Source: an uncultured Kiloniellales bacterium | GTDB lineage: Bacteria; Pseudomonadota; Alphaproteobacteria; Kiloniellales; JAKSDN01 | Direction: 5' to 3' | NCBI GenBank assembly: GCA_937974415.1 | Contig: CALJXB010000199.1 | Coordinates: 1 to 11,368 of the forward strand | DNA: 11,368 nt | In this document: positions 1 through 5,116 of the stretch, in pieces | Position numbering within the stretch: position 1 is the stretch's first letter | How the letters are laid out: every line of letters starts with the position of its first letter | Program-made: the position numbers and the translations under genes | Notes under the pieces: model-generated | The model's database searches: none | What the model saw: the letters and a program-made list of their open reading frames with translations, nothing else | Told to the model about the DNA's origin: nothing

Positions 1-1
1 G

Positions 2-994
2 AACAACCACGCCGGCCCCCACACCTTCCCCTCGACGCCGGAAAGCGAGCCGGTCTTCACCACCACCCGCGAGCGCTGGGACGCGGCCCTTGCCCGCCAC
101 CCGGACCTGGCGCCGCACCTCGACGTCTTCATCGACTGGGACTGCGAGAATTTCGCGAGATCCATGACGGACAGCGAGGTATTGCTCTGTTGGGACCTGC
201 CGACCGACAACCTCCGCGCCGTCGCGCCGGAGCTCAAGTGGATCCATATCATCGGCGCCGGGGTCGAGCACCTCTGCCCGATGGACTGGGTGCCCGAGGG
301 AGTCACGGTGGTCAACAACAAGGGCGCCCACGCCGCCAAGGCCGGCGAGTTCGCCCTGATGGGCGTACTCATGCTCCATTGCCACCTGCCGGCCATCGTC
401 ACCAACCAGCGGGCCTCGCGGTGGGAATCGCTTTTCTCGACCCCCATTGCGGGCAAGACGGCCCTCATCGTGGGCGTCGGCAGCCTGGGCGGCGGCGCGG
501 CCAAGCAGCTCAAGGCGCTCGGCCTTGAGGTCTTGGGGGTGAACCGCAGCGGCAAGCCCCATCCCAGCGTCGACGAGATGGTGCCGCAGGCAAGGATCGA
601 CGACGTGCTGCCCCGCGCCGACTATGTCTTCGTCTCCCTGCCGGCGACGCCCGAGACCGTTGGGCTGTTCGACCGGGGCCGCCTCGAGCGCCTGAAACCG
701 GGCGCCGGCATCGTCAACGTGGGGCGGGCCTCGGCCATGGATTACGAGGCGCTTTCGGACCTACTCGGCTCCGGCCATCTCTCGGGCGCCATCCTCGATG
801 TCTTCGATCCCGAACCCCTGCCGCCGGACTCGCCCCTCTGGTCGGTGCCCAACCTCATCGTGACCCCCCACGTCTCGGCCGACGACGGCGACAACTACGT
901 ACCCATAACCCTCGACATCTTTTTCAATAACATGCGACGCTATCTCGCCGGCGAGCCGCTGCAAAACGTCGTCGACCCCAAGCTGGGCTATTGA
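2..994 (+). CDS. D-2-hydroxyacid dehydrogenase, NAD(P)-dependent (5' truncated)
   Basis: The frame is open from the left edge to the TGA at 992-994, so the true start lies upstream; the first internal ATG at 164 would delete much of the substrate domain and is not the start. Family role: reversible reduction of 2-keto acids such as glyoxylate, hydroxypyruvate or phenylpyruvate to D-2-hydroxyacids in the cytoplasm. Numbered from the Met at 164, the Rossmann motif GVGSLG is at 104-109. The catalytic triad is complete: Arg188 in NVGRAS, Glu217 in DPEPLPP and His236 in TPHVS. The C-terminal VDPKLGY ending is intact, so the 331 visible residues are nearly full length. Exact substrate cannot be read from the sequence. 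The hemerythrin-like gene follows after 16 bp, and its AAGGAG ribosome site overlaps this stop codon, suggesting co-transcription. Confidence 0.9.
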   Translation, partial: NNHAGPHTFPSTPESEPVFTTTRERWDAALARHPDLAPHLDVFIDWDCENFARSMTDSEVLLCWDLPTDNLRAVAPELKWIHIIGAGVEHLCPMDWVPEGVTVVNNKGAHAAKAGEFALMGVLMLHCHLPAIVTNQRASRWESLFSTPIAGKTALIVGVGSLGGGAAKQLKALGLEVLGVNRSGKPHPSVDEMVPQARIDDVLPRADYVFVSLPATPETVGLFDRGRLERLKPGAGIVNVGRASAMDYEALSDLLGSGHLSGAILDVFDPEPLPPDSPLWSVPNLIVTPHVSADDGDNYVPITLDIFFNNMRRYLAGEPLQNVVDPKLGY

Positions 995-1010
995 AGGAGC
1001 CGGGCGCTCC

Positions 1011-1598
1011 ATGTCGCGCGCTATCAGCATCATCAAGCAGGAACACCTGAACTATCTCGCCCTGCTGCAGTGCCTCGGGCACCTGGCCGACGAGGCGAGC
1101 GAATCCCGCTCGGCGCCCGACCTCACCCTGTTCCACAGCATCATCGACTATATCGAGTCCTTTCTGGATCGCTTCCATCACCCCAAGGAAGACGATTATC
1201 TGTTCCGGGCGCTCGTGAAGCGCCACCCGGAGAGCGGAGCCTTGATCCAGCGCCTTCAGGGCGAGCACGCCGAGGGCGAAGTCTTGTTGCGCGACCTCAA
1301 GGACGTTCTGGCGGCCTGCGAAGGCGGCGGCGAGCCCGATTGGATCGGCTTCGCCGATGCCGTCGGCCGCTACCGGGAGCACCAGTACAACCACATGCGC
1401 AGCGAGGAAATGGAAGCCCTGCCGCTCGCCCGGGAGCATCTGAGCGCGGAGGACTGGCAGGAAATCGATGCGGCCTTCTTGGCCCACGACGACCCCCTCT
1501 TCGGCGACGAACGGAGCGCGGCCTACCGTCGGCTCTACTCCAAGATCGTCGCCATGGCCCCCGCGCCCTATGGCTTCGGCGCCAAGGCCCCGCGTTAG
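1011..1598 (+). CDS. Hemerythrin-like HHE cation-binding domain protein
   Basis: 195 residues, soluble, mostly helical, no signal peptide. Family knowledge: HHE proteins form a four-helix bundle holding a di-iron or similar metal centre and act in O2/NO binding, iron handling or stress repair. Candidate metal ligands are seen in the expected helices: His12 (KQEHL), His56/His57 with Glu60 (FHHPKEDDYLF), His86 (GEHAEGE), and His124/His128 with Glu132-133 (REHQYNHMRSEE). Start at 1011 is supported by AAGGAG at 994-999. The tail from about 150 (LFGDERSAAYRRLYSKI) resembles C-terminal extensions seen in bacterial HHE proteins. It lies 16 bp after the dehydrogenase and may share its mRNA. The specific function is unknown. 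Confidence 0.88.
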   Translation: MSRAISIIKQEHLNYLALLQCLGHLADEASESRSAPDLTLFHSIIDYIESFLDRFHHPKEDDYLFRALVKRHPESGALIQRLQGEHAEGEVLLRDLKDVLAACEGGGEPDWIGFADAVGRYREHQYNHMRSEEMEALPLAREHLSAEDWQEIDAAFLAHDDPLFGDERSAAYRRLYSKIVAMAPAPYGFGAKAPR

Positions 1599-1766
1599 AG
1601 CGCCCGGCTTCGATCTATCCGCCCCGATGGCCGGCCGCTACGGGCCAGCACCCCTGCATTCCTGATACATGCAAGCGACTTAGGCGGATTCCGTCTGTCT
1701 CAGAAAGCAGAACGCCTGCATATTGAGCTGTGCCTGGCAGTTACGAATCGAAGACCGGAGAACAAA

Positions 1767-2039
1767 ATGAACGAAGAGGAATTTAGAAAACTGGCCAAGG
1801 AAAAGGGCTACGGAGAGGTCGAGTTATACGAAGTGGGGCCGGGCCCCGAGGAGGAGATGCACGCTCACGACCATTCCGTCCTATCCCTTGTCTTGAGCGG
1901 GGAATTCACGATGACGACTGAGAATTGGACAAAAGTCTTCAAAGCGGGCGAACTGTGCGAAAACCCGGCAGGCACAATGCATAAAGAGCGGACAGGCCCG
2001 GAGGGAGGCTCGTTTCTGGCGGCAAAGAAGCTCGGCTGA
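1767..2039 (+). CDS. Small single-domain cupin protein
   Basis: 90 residues, about the minimal length of a one-domain cupin barrel. Motif 1 appears as HAHDHS (His32, His34, His36) followed by a short strand and SGE. Motif 2 matches the family pattern exactly: Gly61, five residues, Pro67-Ala-Gly69, two residues, His72. These histidines would bind one metal ion. Start is supported by GGAG at 1757-1760, 6 nt before ATG. A hand count gives about 55% GC, clearly below the flanking genes, and codons such as AAA and TTA are frequent near the 5' end, so this gene may be a recent acquisition. Such small cupins can be metal-binding sensors, isomerases or dioxygenase-like enzymes; no function can be assigned. 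It stands alone, facing the small minus-strand gene at 2257-2343. Confidence 0.85.
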   Translation: MNEEEFRKLAKEKGYGEVELYEVGPGPEEEMHAHDHSVLSLVLSGEFTMTTENWTKVFKAGELCENPAGTMHKERTGPEGGSFLAAKKLG

Positions 2040-2233
2040 ACACCGCTGAACCCCGCTGTACCTCGCCGTGAACCTGCCGCACAGCGCGCGCATCCGTCGA
2101 CCGCGGCGCCGCCCGCGGCAGGCGTCGGTGAATGGCTGACGCCAGTCGCGCGGTCATGCCAATGGCGTACCGGCGGCACGAGCTCTCCTAATCTCGGGCG
2201 TTGGAGGTCTGAGCAGTAGAGACGGCCCGGAGC

Positions 2234-2250
2234 GCAGGCGAAGCGCCCGC
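2234..2250 (-). terminator. Possible hairpin terminator behind the 28-residue gene
   Basis: Read on the minus strand, GCGGGCG and CGCCTGC form a 7-bp stem (one G-U pair) around a CTT loop, beginning 6 nt after the TGA of the small gene. There is no clean U-run after it, so it may be a weak or Rho-assisted terminator, or only a stabilising 3' hairpin. Confidence 0.3.
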
Positions 2251-2256
2251 ACCGGT

Positions 2257-2343
2257 TCACCAGTTTAACAGCGTAAACCCGATGATGAGGCCACAGGCGA
2301 TGAGAATGGTTGTCGGCTTGAGGAACGGTTCCTTTTGTTCCAT
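2257..2343 (-). CDS. 28-residue single-membrane-segment small protein
   Basis: Not recognised. ATG at 2343 (minus strand) to TGA at 2257-2259. It has a textbook ribosome site, AAGGAGG, at 2352-2358 with an 8-nt spacer. The product is short and amphipathic-then-hydrophobic: a charged start MEQKEPFLKP, then an uninterrupted hydrophobic stretch from about Thr11 to Trp28 (TTILIACGLIIGFTLL core), ending in NW. This is what a one-pass membrane miniprotein looks like. A tail of only two residues suggests an N-in, C-out or fully buried segment. It lies alone between the cupin and a minus-strand terminator at 2456-2498, so it probably has its own promoter within 2360-2455. Similar-sized proteins are often small subunits or regulators of membrane complexes, but nothing here ties it to a partner. 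It resembles neither KdpF nor CydX by eye. Confidence 0.65.
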   Translation of the reverse strand: MEQKEPFLKPTTILIACGLIIGFTLLNW

Positions 2344-2455
2344 TCGGCGGCCCTCCTTCGCGCCACTACATCACAGCGCGGTAAAGCACCTGTTAAAGCC
2401 GGACTCCGGCTCTCCGCCACAGATGCACGCAGAGTGGGCGCGGGATCCGAAGCGC

Positions 2456-2498
2456 AAAAAAAGACGCCCCCACAGCACGTTTGGCCAGTCTGGGGGCG
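2456..2498 (-). terminator. Rho-independent terminator, minus strand
   Basis: CGCCCCCA (2465-2472) and TGGGGGCG (2491-2498) form a perfect 8-bp, mostly G-C stem with an 18-nt loop. Reading leftward on the minus strand, the stem is followed after two bases by seven consecutive T (A run at 2456-2462). There is no T run on the plus-strand side, so the direction is minus. The nearest upstream minus-strand gene is the lipoprotein ending at 2828, 330 bp away, so this terminates either a long 3' UTR or a separate small RNA. Confidence 0.7.
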
Positions 2499-2559
2499 CT
2501 CGAGTAGGGGTGTCATCGAGGCGTTCCGCCGGAGGGTGGAAAGGCGGGCGCCTCTTTGC

Positions 2560-2618
2560 GAGACGTACCACGATCGGGGGCGCAAATGGTCGTCTCTTGG
2601 GCCCAAAGTCACTTTGCG
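2560..2618. repeat. Nested inverted repeats
   Basis: Arms GAGACGTACCA (2560-2570) and TGGTCGTCTC (2587-2596) pair over 10 bp with one bulge. Directly beside them lies the perfect palindrome TTGGGCCCAA (2597-2606), then AAAGT-C-ACTTT (2605-2615). CGCAAA at 2581-2586 can pair with TTTGCG at either 2555-2560 or 2613-2618, giving two mutually exclusive folds. The density of symmetry suggests an RNA structure or a protein-binding region. Confidence 0.5.
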
Positions 2619-2630
2619 GTCCCCGAGTCG

Positions 2631-2650
2631 TCAAGTTAACTCAAGTTAAT
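2631..2650. repeat. Tandem 10-bp direct repeat
   Basis: TCAAGTTAAC is followed immediately by TCAAGTTAAT: two copies differing only in the last base, AT-rich within GC-rich DNA. A one-helical-turn period would place two protein-binding sites on the same DNA face. It lies at the presumed 5' side of the candidate minus-strand RNA. Confidence 0.5.
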
Positions 2651-2796
2651 CCACACTCACGCGCCGGGACGCCGGGGACAGGCTTGCCAAGCTGTCCGCC
2701 GCGGCGGCGTGCCATCTAGAGAGGGCGGGTTTACTTGTCGTCCTTCTTTGAAAATCGCGCCCCCGGGCGACAGGTCCCTTCCGCCGCCTTCGCTGC

Positions 2797-2820
2797 CCGC
2801 CGAGGTCGCCATCTCGGCGG
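2797..2820 (-). terminator. GC-rich hairpin after the lipoprotein gene
   Basis: CCGCCGAG (2797-2804) and CTCGGCGG (2813-2820) form a perfect 8-bp stem with an 8-nt loop. On the minus strand it starts 7 nt after the stop codon of the lipoprotein gene. No U-run follows, so it may protect the operon 3' end or aid Rho-dependent termination rather than terminate by itself. Confidence 0.4.
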
Positions 2821-2827
2821 CATCGGT

Positions 2828-3214
2828 TCACCGCAGGCCCCGTGCCCAGATCCGCGTGACCCGACACTGCTCCGACAGCTCGACGACCAGGGCGCCGCCG
2901 CCGTCCTCGGGGTAGACCCAGGCCTCGAAGCCGGTGATGCGGTTGCCCTCCCGGACCGCCCGATAGAAGATCCGCCGGACCCAGTCTTCCGATACGTTCT
3001 TCTCGGCCAGAGCCTCCCGCACCGCGGCGCGGCAAACCCGGTCCTGCCCGGGCGGCAAGTGCTGGATCAAGGCATCGTCGCCGATCTGAAAACCCTCGCA
3101 GGCGCCGAGCAGCAGGAGGCCGAGGCCCATCGCGACGACCCTTCGTGCGGTGCGGGCCGCCTTTTCTCTATCCTGACTTCGGGGGCTGCCTGACATTCGG
3201 CTGCCGCCGGTCAT
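2828..3214 (-). CDS. Small putative lipoprotein, unknown function
   Basis: 128 residues from ATG 3214, chosen because it overlaps the upstream stop as ATGA and has AGGAG 5 nt before it; a second Met at 3196 has no ribosome site. The N-terminus is long and basic (to about residue 29), followed by MGLGLLLLGAC, a clear lipobox with the lipidated Cys at 39. The mature part has about 90 residues, is soluble, and contains two cysteines (about 61 and 117) that could form a disulfide, plus aromatic/charged segments (EDWVRRIFYRAV, EAWVYPEDGG). No family recognised. It is translationally coupled to the 68-residue membrane protein and lies downstream of the DUF1538/PII/CBS cassette, so a periplasmic or membrane-anchored accessory role is possible, but this is inference. 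Confidence 0.75.
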   Translation of the reverse strand: MTGGSRMSGSPRSQDREKAARTARRVVAMGLGLLLLGACEGFQIGDDALIQHLPPGQDRVCRAAVREALAEKNVSEDWVRRIFYRAVREGNRITGFEAWVYPEDGGGALVVELSEQCRVTRIWARGLR

Positions 3215-3417
3215 TTCCGCTCCTGCTGGGCCGGTCGAATCCGCTTGAGGAAGTCCCAGGTGGGCAAGGCCGCCAATCCTCCGATGAGGCCGGCGACATA
3301 ACTCGGGATCGGCACGGCGAAAAGGCCCTGACACACCAGGCCTGCCAGATAGCTGGTCAGCAACATGACACCGACGGTGATGAGCAAACGCTGCCAAAAC
3401 GGCAGGAACAGCTTCAT
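3211..3417 (-). CDS. Small two-segment membrane protein, unknown
   Basis: 68 residues. Two hydrophobic stretches, about 11-33 (LLITVGVMLLTSYLAGLVC) and about 38-53 (PSYVAGLIGGLAAL), separated by a short turn, and a basic tail (KRIRPAQQERK) that should sit in the cytoplasm with the basic N-terminus. The start is decided by an exceptionally complete Shine-Dalgarno sequence (see 3418-3428). Its TGA overlaps the ATG of the lipoprotein gene by ATGA. No family recognised. It lies 113 bp behind the CBS gene, a gap that holds a strong hairpin, so it may belong to the same operon at reduced level or have its own promoter. Confidence 0.78.
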   Translation of the reverse strand: MKLFLPFWQRLLITVGVMLLTSYLAGLVCQGLFAVPIPSYVAGLIGGLAALPTWDFLKRIRPAQQERK

Positions 3418-3428
3418 GGATCACCTCC
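3418..3428 (-). promoter_or_regulatory. Extended ribosome binding site of the 68-residue protein
   Basis: On the minus strand the sequence before ATG reads GGAGGTGATCC, eleven bases complementary to the usual bacterial 16S rRNA 3' end (GGATCACCTCC). It abuts the ATG at 3417. Most genes match only 4-6 of these bases, so strong initiation is expected. Confidence 0.75.
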
Positions 3429-3464
3429 CCGCAGTGACCAGGATGGCCCTGTCTACCGTCAACC

Positions 3465-3490
3465 CGACCGCCGGGCGCCGGCAACGGTCG
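3465..3490 (-). other. Intercistronic hairpin between the CBS gene and the small membrane protein
   Basis: CGACC-GCCGG (3465-3474) pairs with CCGGC-AAC-GGTCG (3478-3490): 10 bp, all but one G-C, with one 3-nt bulge and a 3-nt loop. There is no U-run. It could act as an RNA processing or stabilising element that sets different levels for the upstream cassette and the two small downstream genes. Confidence 0.45.
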
Positions 3491-3530
3491 AACCAGGCCC
3501 GAAAGGCTCGATTCTCGCTCCCTCAAGCGA

Positions 3531-3971
3531 TCACGGTTCCTCGCTGGCGTCCGCCTCGCCCCGGCCTGCGTCGCCGACCGGCATGTAGCGCAAGACCAGG
3601 TCGCGCAGGGTGACCATGCCGACCAGCGCATCGCGGTCGGTGACCAGCGCGCGCGAGACGCCGAAACGGGCGAGCAGCCGGATCACGTATTTGATGTCCA
3701 TGTCCTGGTACACGGTGAGCACGGGCTTGGACATGACCTCGTAGACGTTGGTACGCTCGGGGGAGCGGTCGAGGCCAATCAGCTTGGTGGCGATGTCGGC
3801 GACCACCAGCAGCCCGTATTCGTCGCTCTCGTGGCGCCGGTCGATGACCAGCGAGCTGATCTCATGCTCGCGCATGAGGTTGATCGCCTCCTGAACGCTG
3901 GCCAGGCCGTCGATCGTCTGGACCGAGGTCGTCATAACCTCGCCGGCAGAAACGTAGTTCTTGGCACTCAT
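3531..3971 (-). CDS. Tandem CBS-domain protein
   Basis: 146 residues, cytoplasmic, no other domain. CBS1 spans about 8-66 (VMTTSVQTI ... SSLVIDRR ... YGLLVVADI) and CBS2 about 77-129 (VMSKPVLTV ... VSRALVTDRDALVGMVTLRDL), forming one Bateman module. Family knowledge: such modules bind AMP, ATP, SAM or c-di-AMP and control the activity of neighbouring enzymes or channels. The acidic tail (GEADASEEP) is presumably disordered. Its ATG overlaps the TGA of the PII-like gene (ATGA at 3968-3971), with a purine-rich site just upstream, so the two should be made in fixed proportion. The gene order implies that the CBS protein helps set the activity of the DUF1538 pair; the ligand is not predictable from sequence. 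Confidence 0.9.
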   Translation of the reverse strand: MSAKNYVSAGEVMTTSVQTIDGLASVQEAINLMREHEISSLVIDRRHESDEYGLLVVADIATKLIGLDRSPERTNVYEVMSKPVLTVYQDMDIKYVIRLLARFGVSRALVTDRDALVGMVTLRDLVLRYMPVGDAGRGEADASEEP

Positions 3972-4318
3972 AGCTTCTCCTCGATCTCGCTGAAGATCGT
4001 CTTGAATTGCGATCCCAATCCCACGGCGTCCTCGATGTCGACCTGGAAGGCGATGCCGGTGCCCGGCGTATCGTCAAAGTGCCCGACCTCGGCGATCCGC
4101 TCAAGTATACTGCGGCTGAGATGGCCCTCGACCAAGAGAAGTATGGCGTCGCGCTGGCTTTCCAGGTCGAGCCCGAGGAAGGTCTTGATCGGCACCAGGC
4201 CTTCGCCCCGGGCGCTGGTGATGACCGTCGAGCCGGTCGCGCCGAGTTCGCGCGCGGTCTTGAGCACCAGCTCGGTTTCGTTGTCGTTGACCAGTGCGAC
4301 GATGAGTTTGAACTTCAT
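3968..4318 (-). CDS. Divergent PII-like signalling protein
   Basis: 116 residues, about the length of a canonical PII (112). The ferredoxin-like core is recognisable: KFKLIVALV (2-10), helix NETELVLKTARELGA, GSTVITSARGEG (29-40), ILLLVEGHLSRSILERI (59-75). Two classical elements are altered. The region of the T-loop (about 38-56) is GEGLVPIKTFLGLDLES, without the uridylylated Tyr of GlnB. The B-loop position carries DDTPGTGIAFQV (82-93) instead of the TGKIGDGKIF type, keeping a glycine-rich turn that could still bind a nucleotide. It is therefore probably not part of GlnD/nitrogen control. Its ATG directly abuts the TAG of the preceding DUF1538 gene, and GGAGGAGG lies inside that gene. This parallels GlnK-AmtB and SbtB-SbtA, where a PII-fold protein gates a co-encoded transporter. 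Confidence 0.88.
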   Translation of the reverse strand: MKFKLIVALVNDNETELVLKTARELGATGSTVITSARGEGLVPIKTFLGLDLESQRDAILLLVEGHLSRSILERIAEVGHFDDTPGTGIAFQVDIEDAVGLGSQFKTIFSEIEEKL

Positions 4319-5110
4319 CTAGCTGTCCTCCTCCGGCCGGCGGCTGCGGCGCTGGGCACGAAACTGCGTGATTTGGGCATAGGCCATGACGGTTATCATC
4401 GGAAACAGGCTGGCGAAGGCAATCAGGCCGAAGCCGTCGATGATCGGGCTGCGGCCGGGAATCGTCGACGCCAGGCCCAGTCCCAAGGCGGTGATCAGGG
4501 GCACGGTGACCGTGGACGTGGTGACCCCGCCGGAATCGTAGGCCAGCGGAATGATGGCGCGCGGCGCTACAAAGGTCTGGCCGATCACCACGATATAGCC
4601 CGCGATGATGTAATAGGGAAGCGGCGTTCCGGTGACGATCCGGAAGGTGCCAAGGGCCACGCCGATCGCGACCCCGATGGCGACCGCGATGCGCAGGCCC
4701 CAGGGGTTGAGCGACTGGCCCGAGACCTCGCTGGCCTTGAGGGCCACGGCCAAGAGCGCCGGCTCGGCTACGGTGGTGGCAAAGCCGATGGCCGCGGCGA
4801 AGACGTAGACCCAGAAATAGCGCTGCCAGAGCGAGGCCGGGTCCGCGGCGCCTTGGACGACGCCTTCCATGGCGTCCGCCGTTAGCTGCGCGGCCATGAC
4901 CTCACCAAGCGGAAACAGCGCCTTCTCCAGCCCGACCAGGAACAACGTCAGGCCGACCAGCACATAGAGGAATCCGATTGCGATGCGGCGCGGATTGGCG
5001 AGCTTTTCGCGCAGCACGAAGAGCTGGAAAAACACCAGCACCGCCAGGATCGGGAGCACGTCGAAGACCGTGTCCGCCAGAACCGCCGCCATTTCCGTCA
5101 GCCAAGCCAT
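4319..5110 (-). CDS. DUF1538 membrane protein, second of a paralogous pair (UmpB/UmpA-like)
   Basis: 263 residues, polytopic; hydrophobic segments at about 9-33, 43-66, 98-122, 138-158, 165-182, 196-216 and 224-246. Family landmarks are intact: FPLGEVM (66-72), [11 protein letters not shown] (109-119), [14 protein letters not shown] (191-204) and [14 protein letters not shown] (224-237). The polar residues in [10 protein letters not shown] and the Glu in VAEP are the likeliest ion-path residues. From memory, paired DUF1538 proteins named UmpA/UmpB were reported as a two-component Na+(Li+,K+)/H+ antiporter in Halomonas. The function here is inferred from that and not proven. The basic/acidic tail (RAQRRSRRPEEDS) is presumably cytoplasmic. 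It starts 6 bp after the first paralogue and its stop abuts the PII-like start. Confidence 0.88.
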   Translation of the reverse strand: MAWLTEMAAVLADTVFDVLPILAVLVFFQLFVLREKLANPRRIAIGFLYVLVGLTLFLVGLEKALFPLGEVMAAQLTADAMEGVVQGAADPASLWQRYFWVYVFAAAIGFATTVAEPALLAVALKASEVSGQSLNPWGLRIAVAIGVAIGVALGTFRIVTGTPLPYYIIAGYIVVIGQTFVAPRAIIPLAYDSGGVTTSTVTVPLITALGLGLASTIPGRSPIIDGFGLIAFASLFPMITVMAYAQITQFRAQRRSRRPEEDS

Positions 5111-5116
5111 GTTCCG

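Larger units (their letters stand above)
2456..2640 (-). ncRNA. Candidate structured small RNA ending at the intrinsic terminator
   Basis: This is inference from structure only. The minus-strand stretch ends in the strong terminator at 2456-2498. Upstream it contains a 10-bp stem with one bulged A (GAGACG-ACCA with TGGT-A-CGTCTC; plus coordinates 2587-2596 and 2560-2570), a short AGGC/GCCT hairpin at 2542-2553, and the palindrome TTGGGCCCAA at 2597-2606. No protein frame fits. A good promoter is not visible: TTGACG at 2629-2634 lacks a matching -10. It does not resemble 6S RNA, SRP RNA, tmRNA or RNase P RNA. The alternative is that it is the 3' UTR of the minus-strand operon. Confidence 0.3.
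2344..2827. other. Intergenic region with structured elements, no convincing protein gene
   Basis: All long open frames here encode Arg/Pro/Ser-rich low-complexity translations without ribosome sites, typical of GC-rich noncoding DNA. What is present: the ribosome site for the 28-residue gene (2352-2358), a minus-strand intrinsic terminator (2456-2498), a run of inverted repeats (2542-2618), a 10-bp tandem repeat (2631-2650), an imperfect inverted repeat at 2676-2697 (GGACAG and CTGTCC arms), and a GC hairpin (2797-2820) just behind the lipoprotein gene. Confidence 0.7.

Noticed and set aside
1723..1751. TTGAGC as a -35 for the cupin gene
   Set aside because: No acceptable -10 at 16-18 bp.
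2265..2719. Several 87-145-codon open frames on both strands in the intergenic region
   Set aside because: Mutually overlapping, no ribosome sites, low-complexity Arg/Pro/Ser translations, and they run through the terminator and repeat cluster.
2735..3193. 152-codon plus-strand open frame
   Set aside because: Antisense to the lipoprotein gene, whose lipobox, ribosome site and ATGA coupling are clear.
3418..3428. Exact match to the 16S rRNA 3' end (GGATCACCTCC) on the plus strand
   Set aside because: No rRNA sequence precedes it; it is simply the complement of the strong ribosome site of the minus-strand gene.
3434..3462. TTGACG on the minus strand before the 68-residue membrane protein gene
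   Set aside because: A good -35 hexamer, but the matching -10 position reads GGTCAC, so a separate promoter is not supported.
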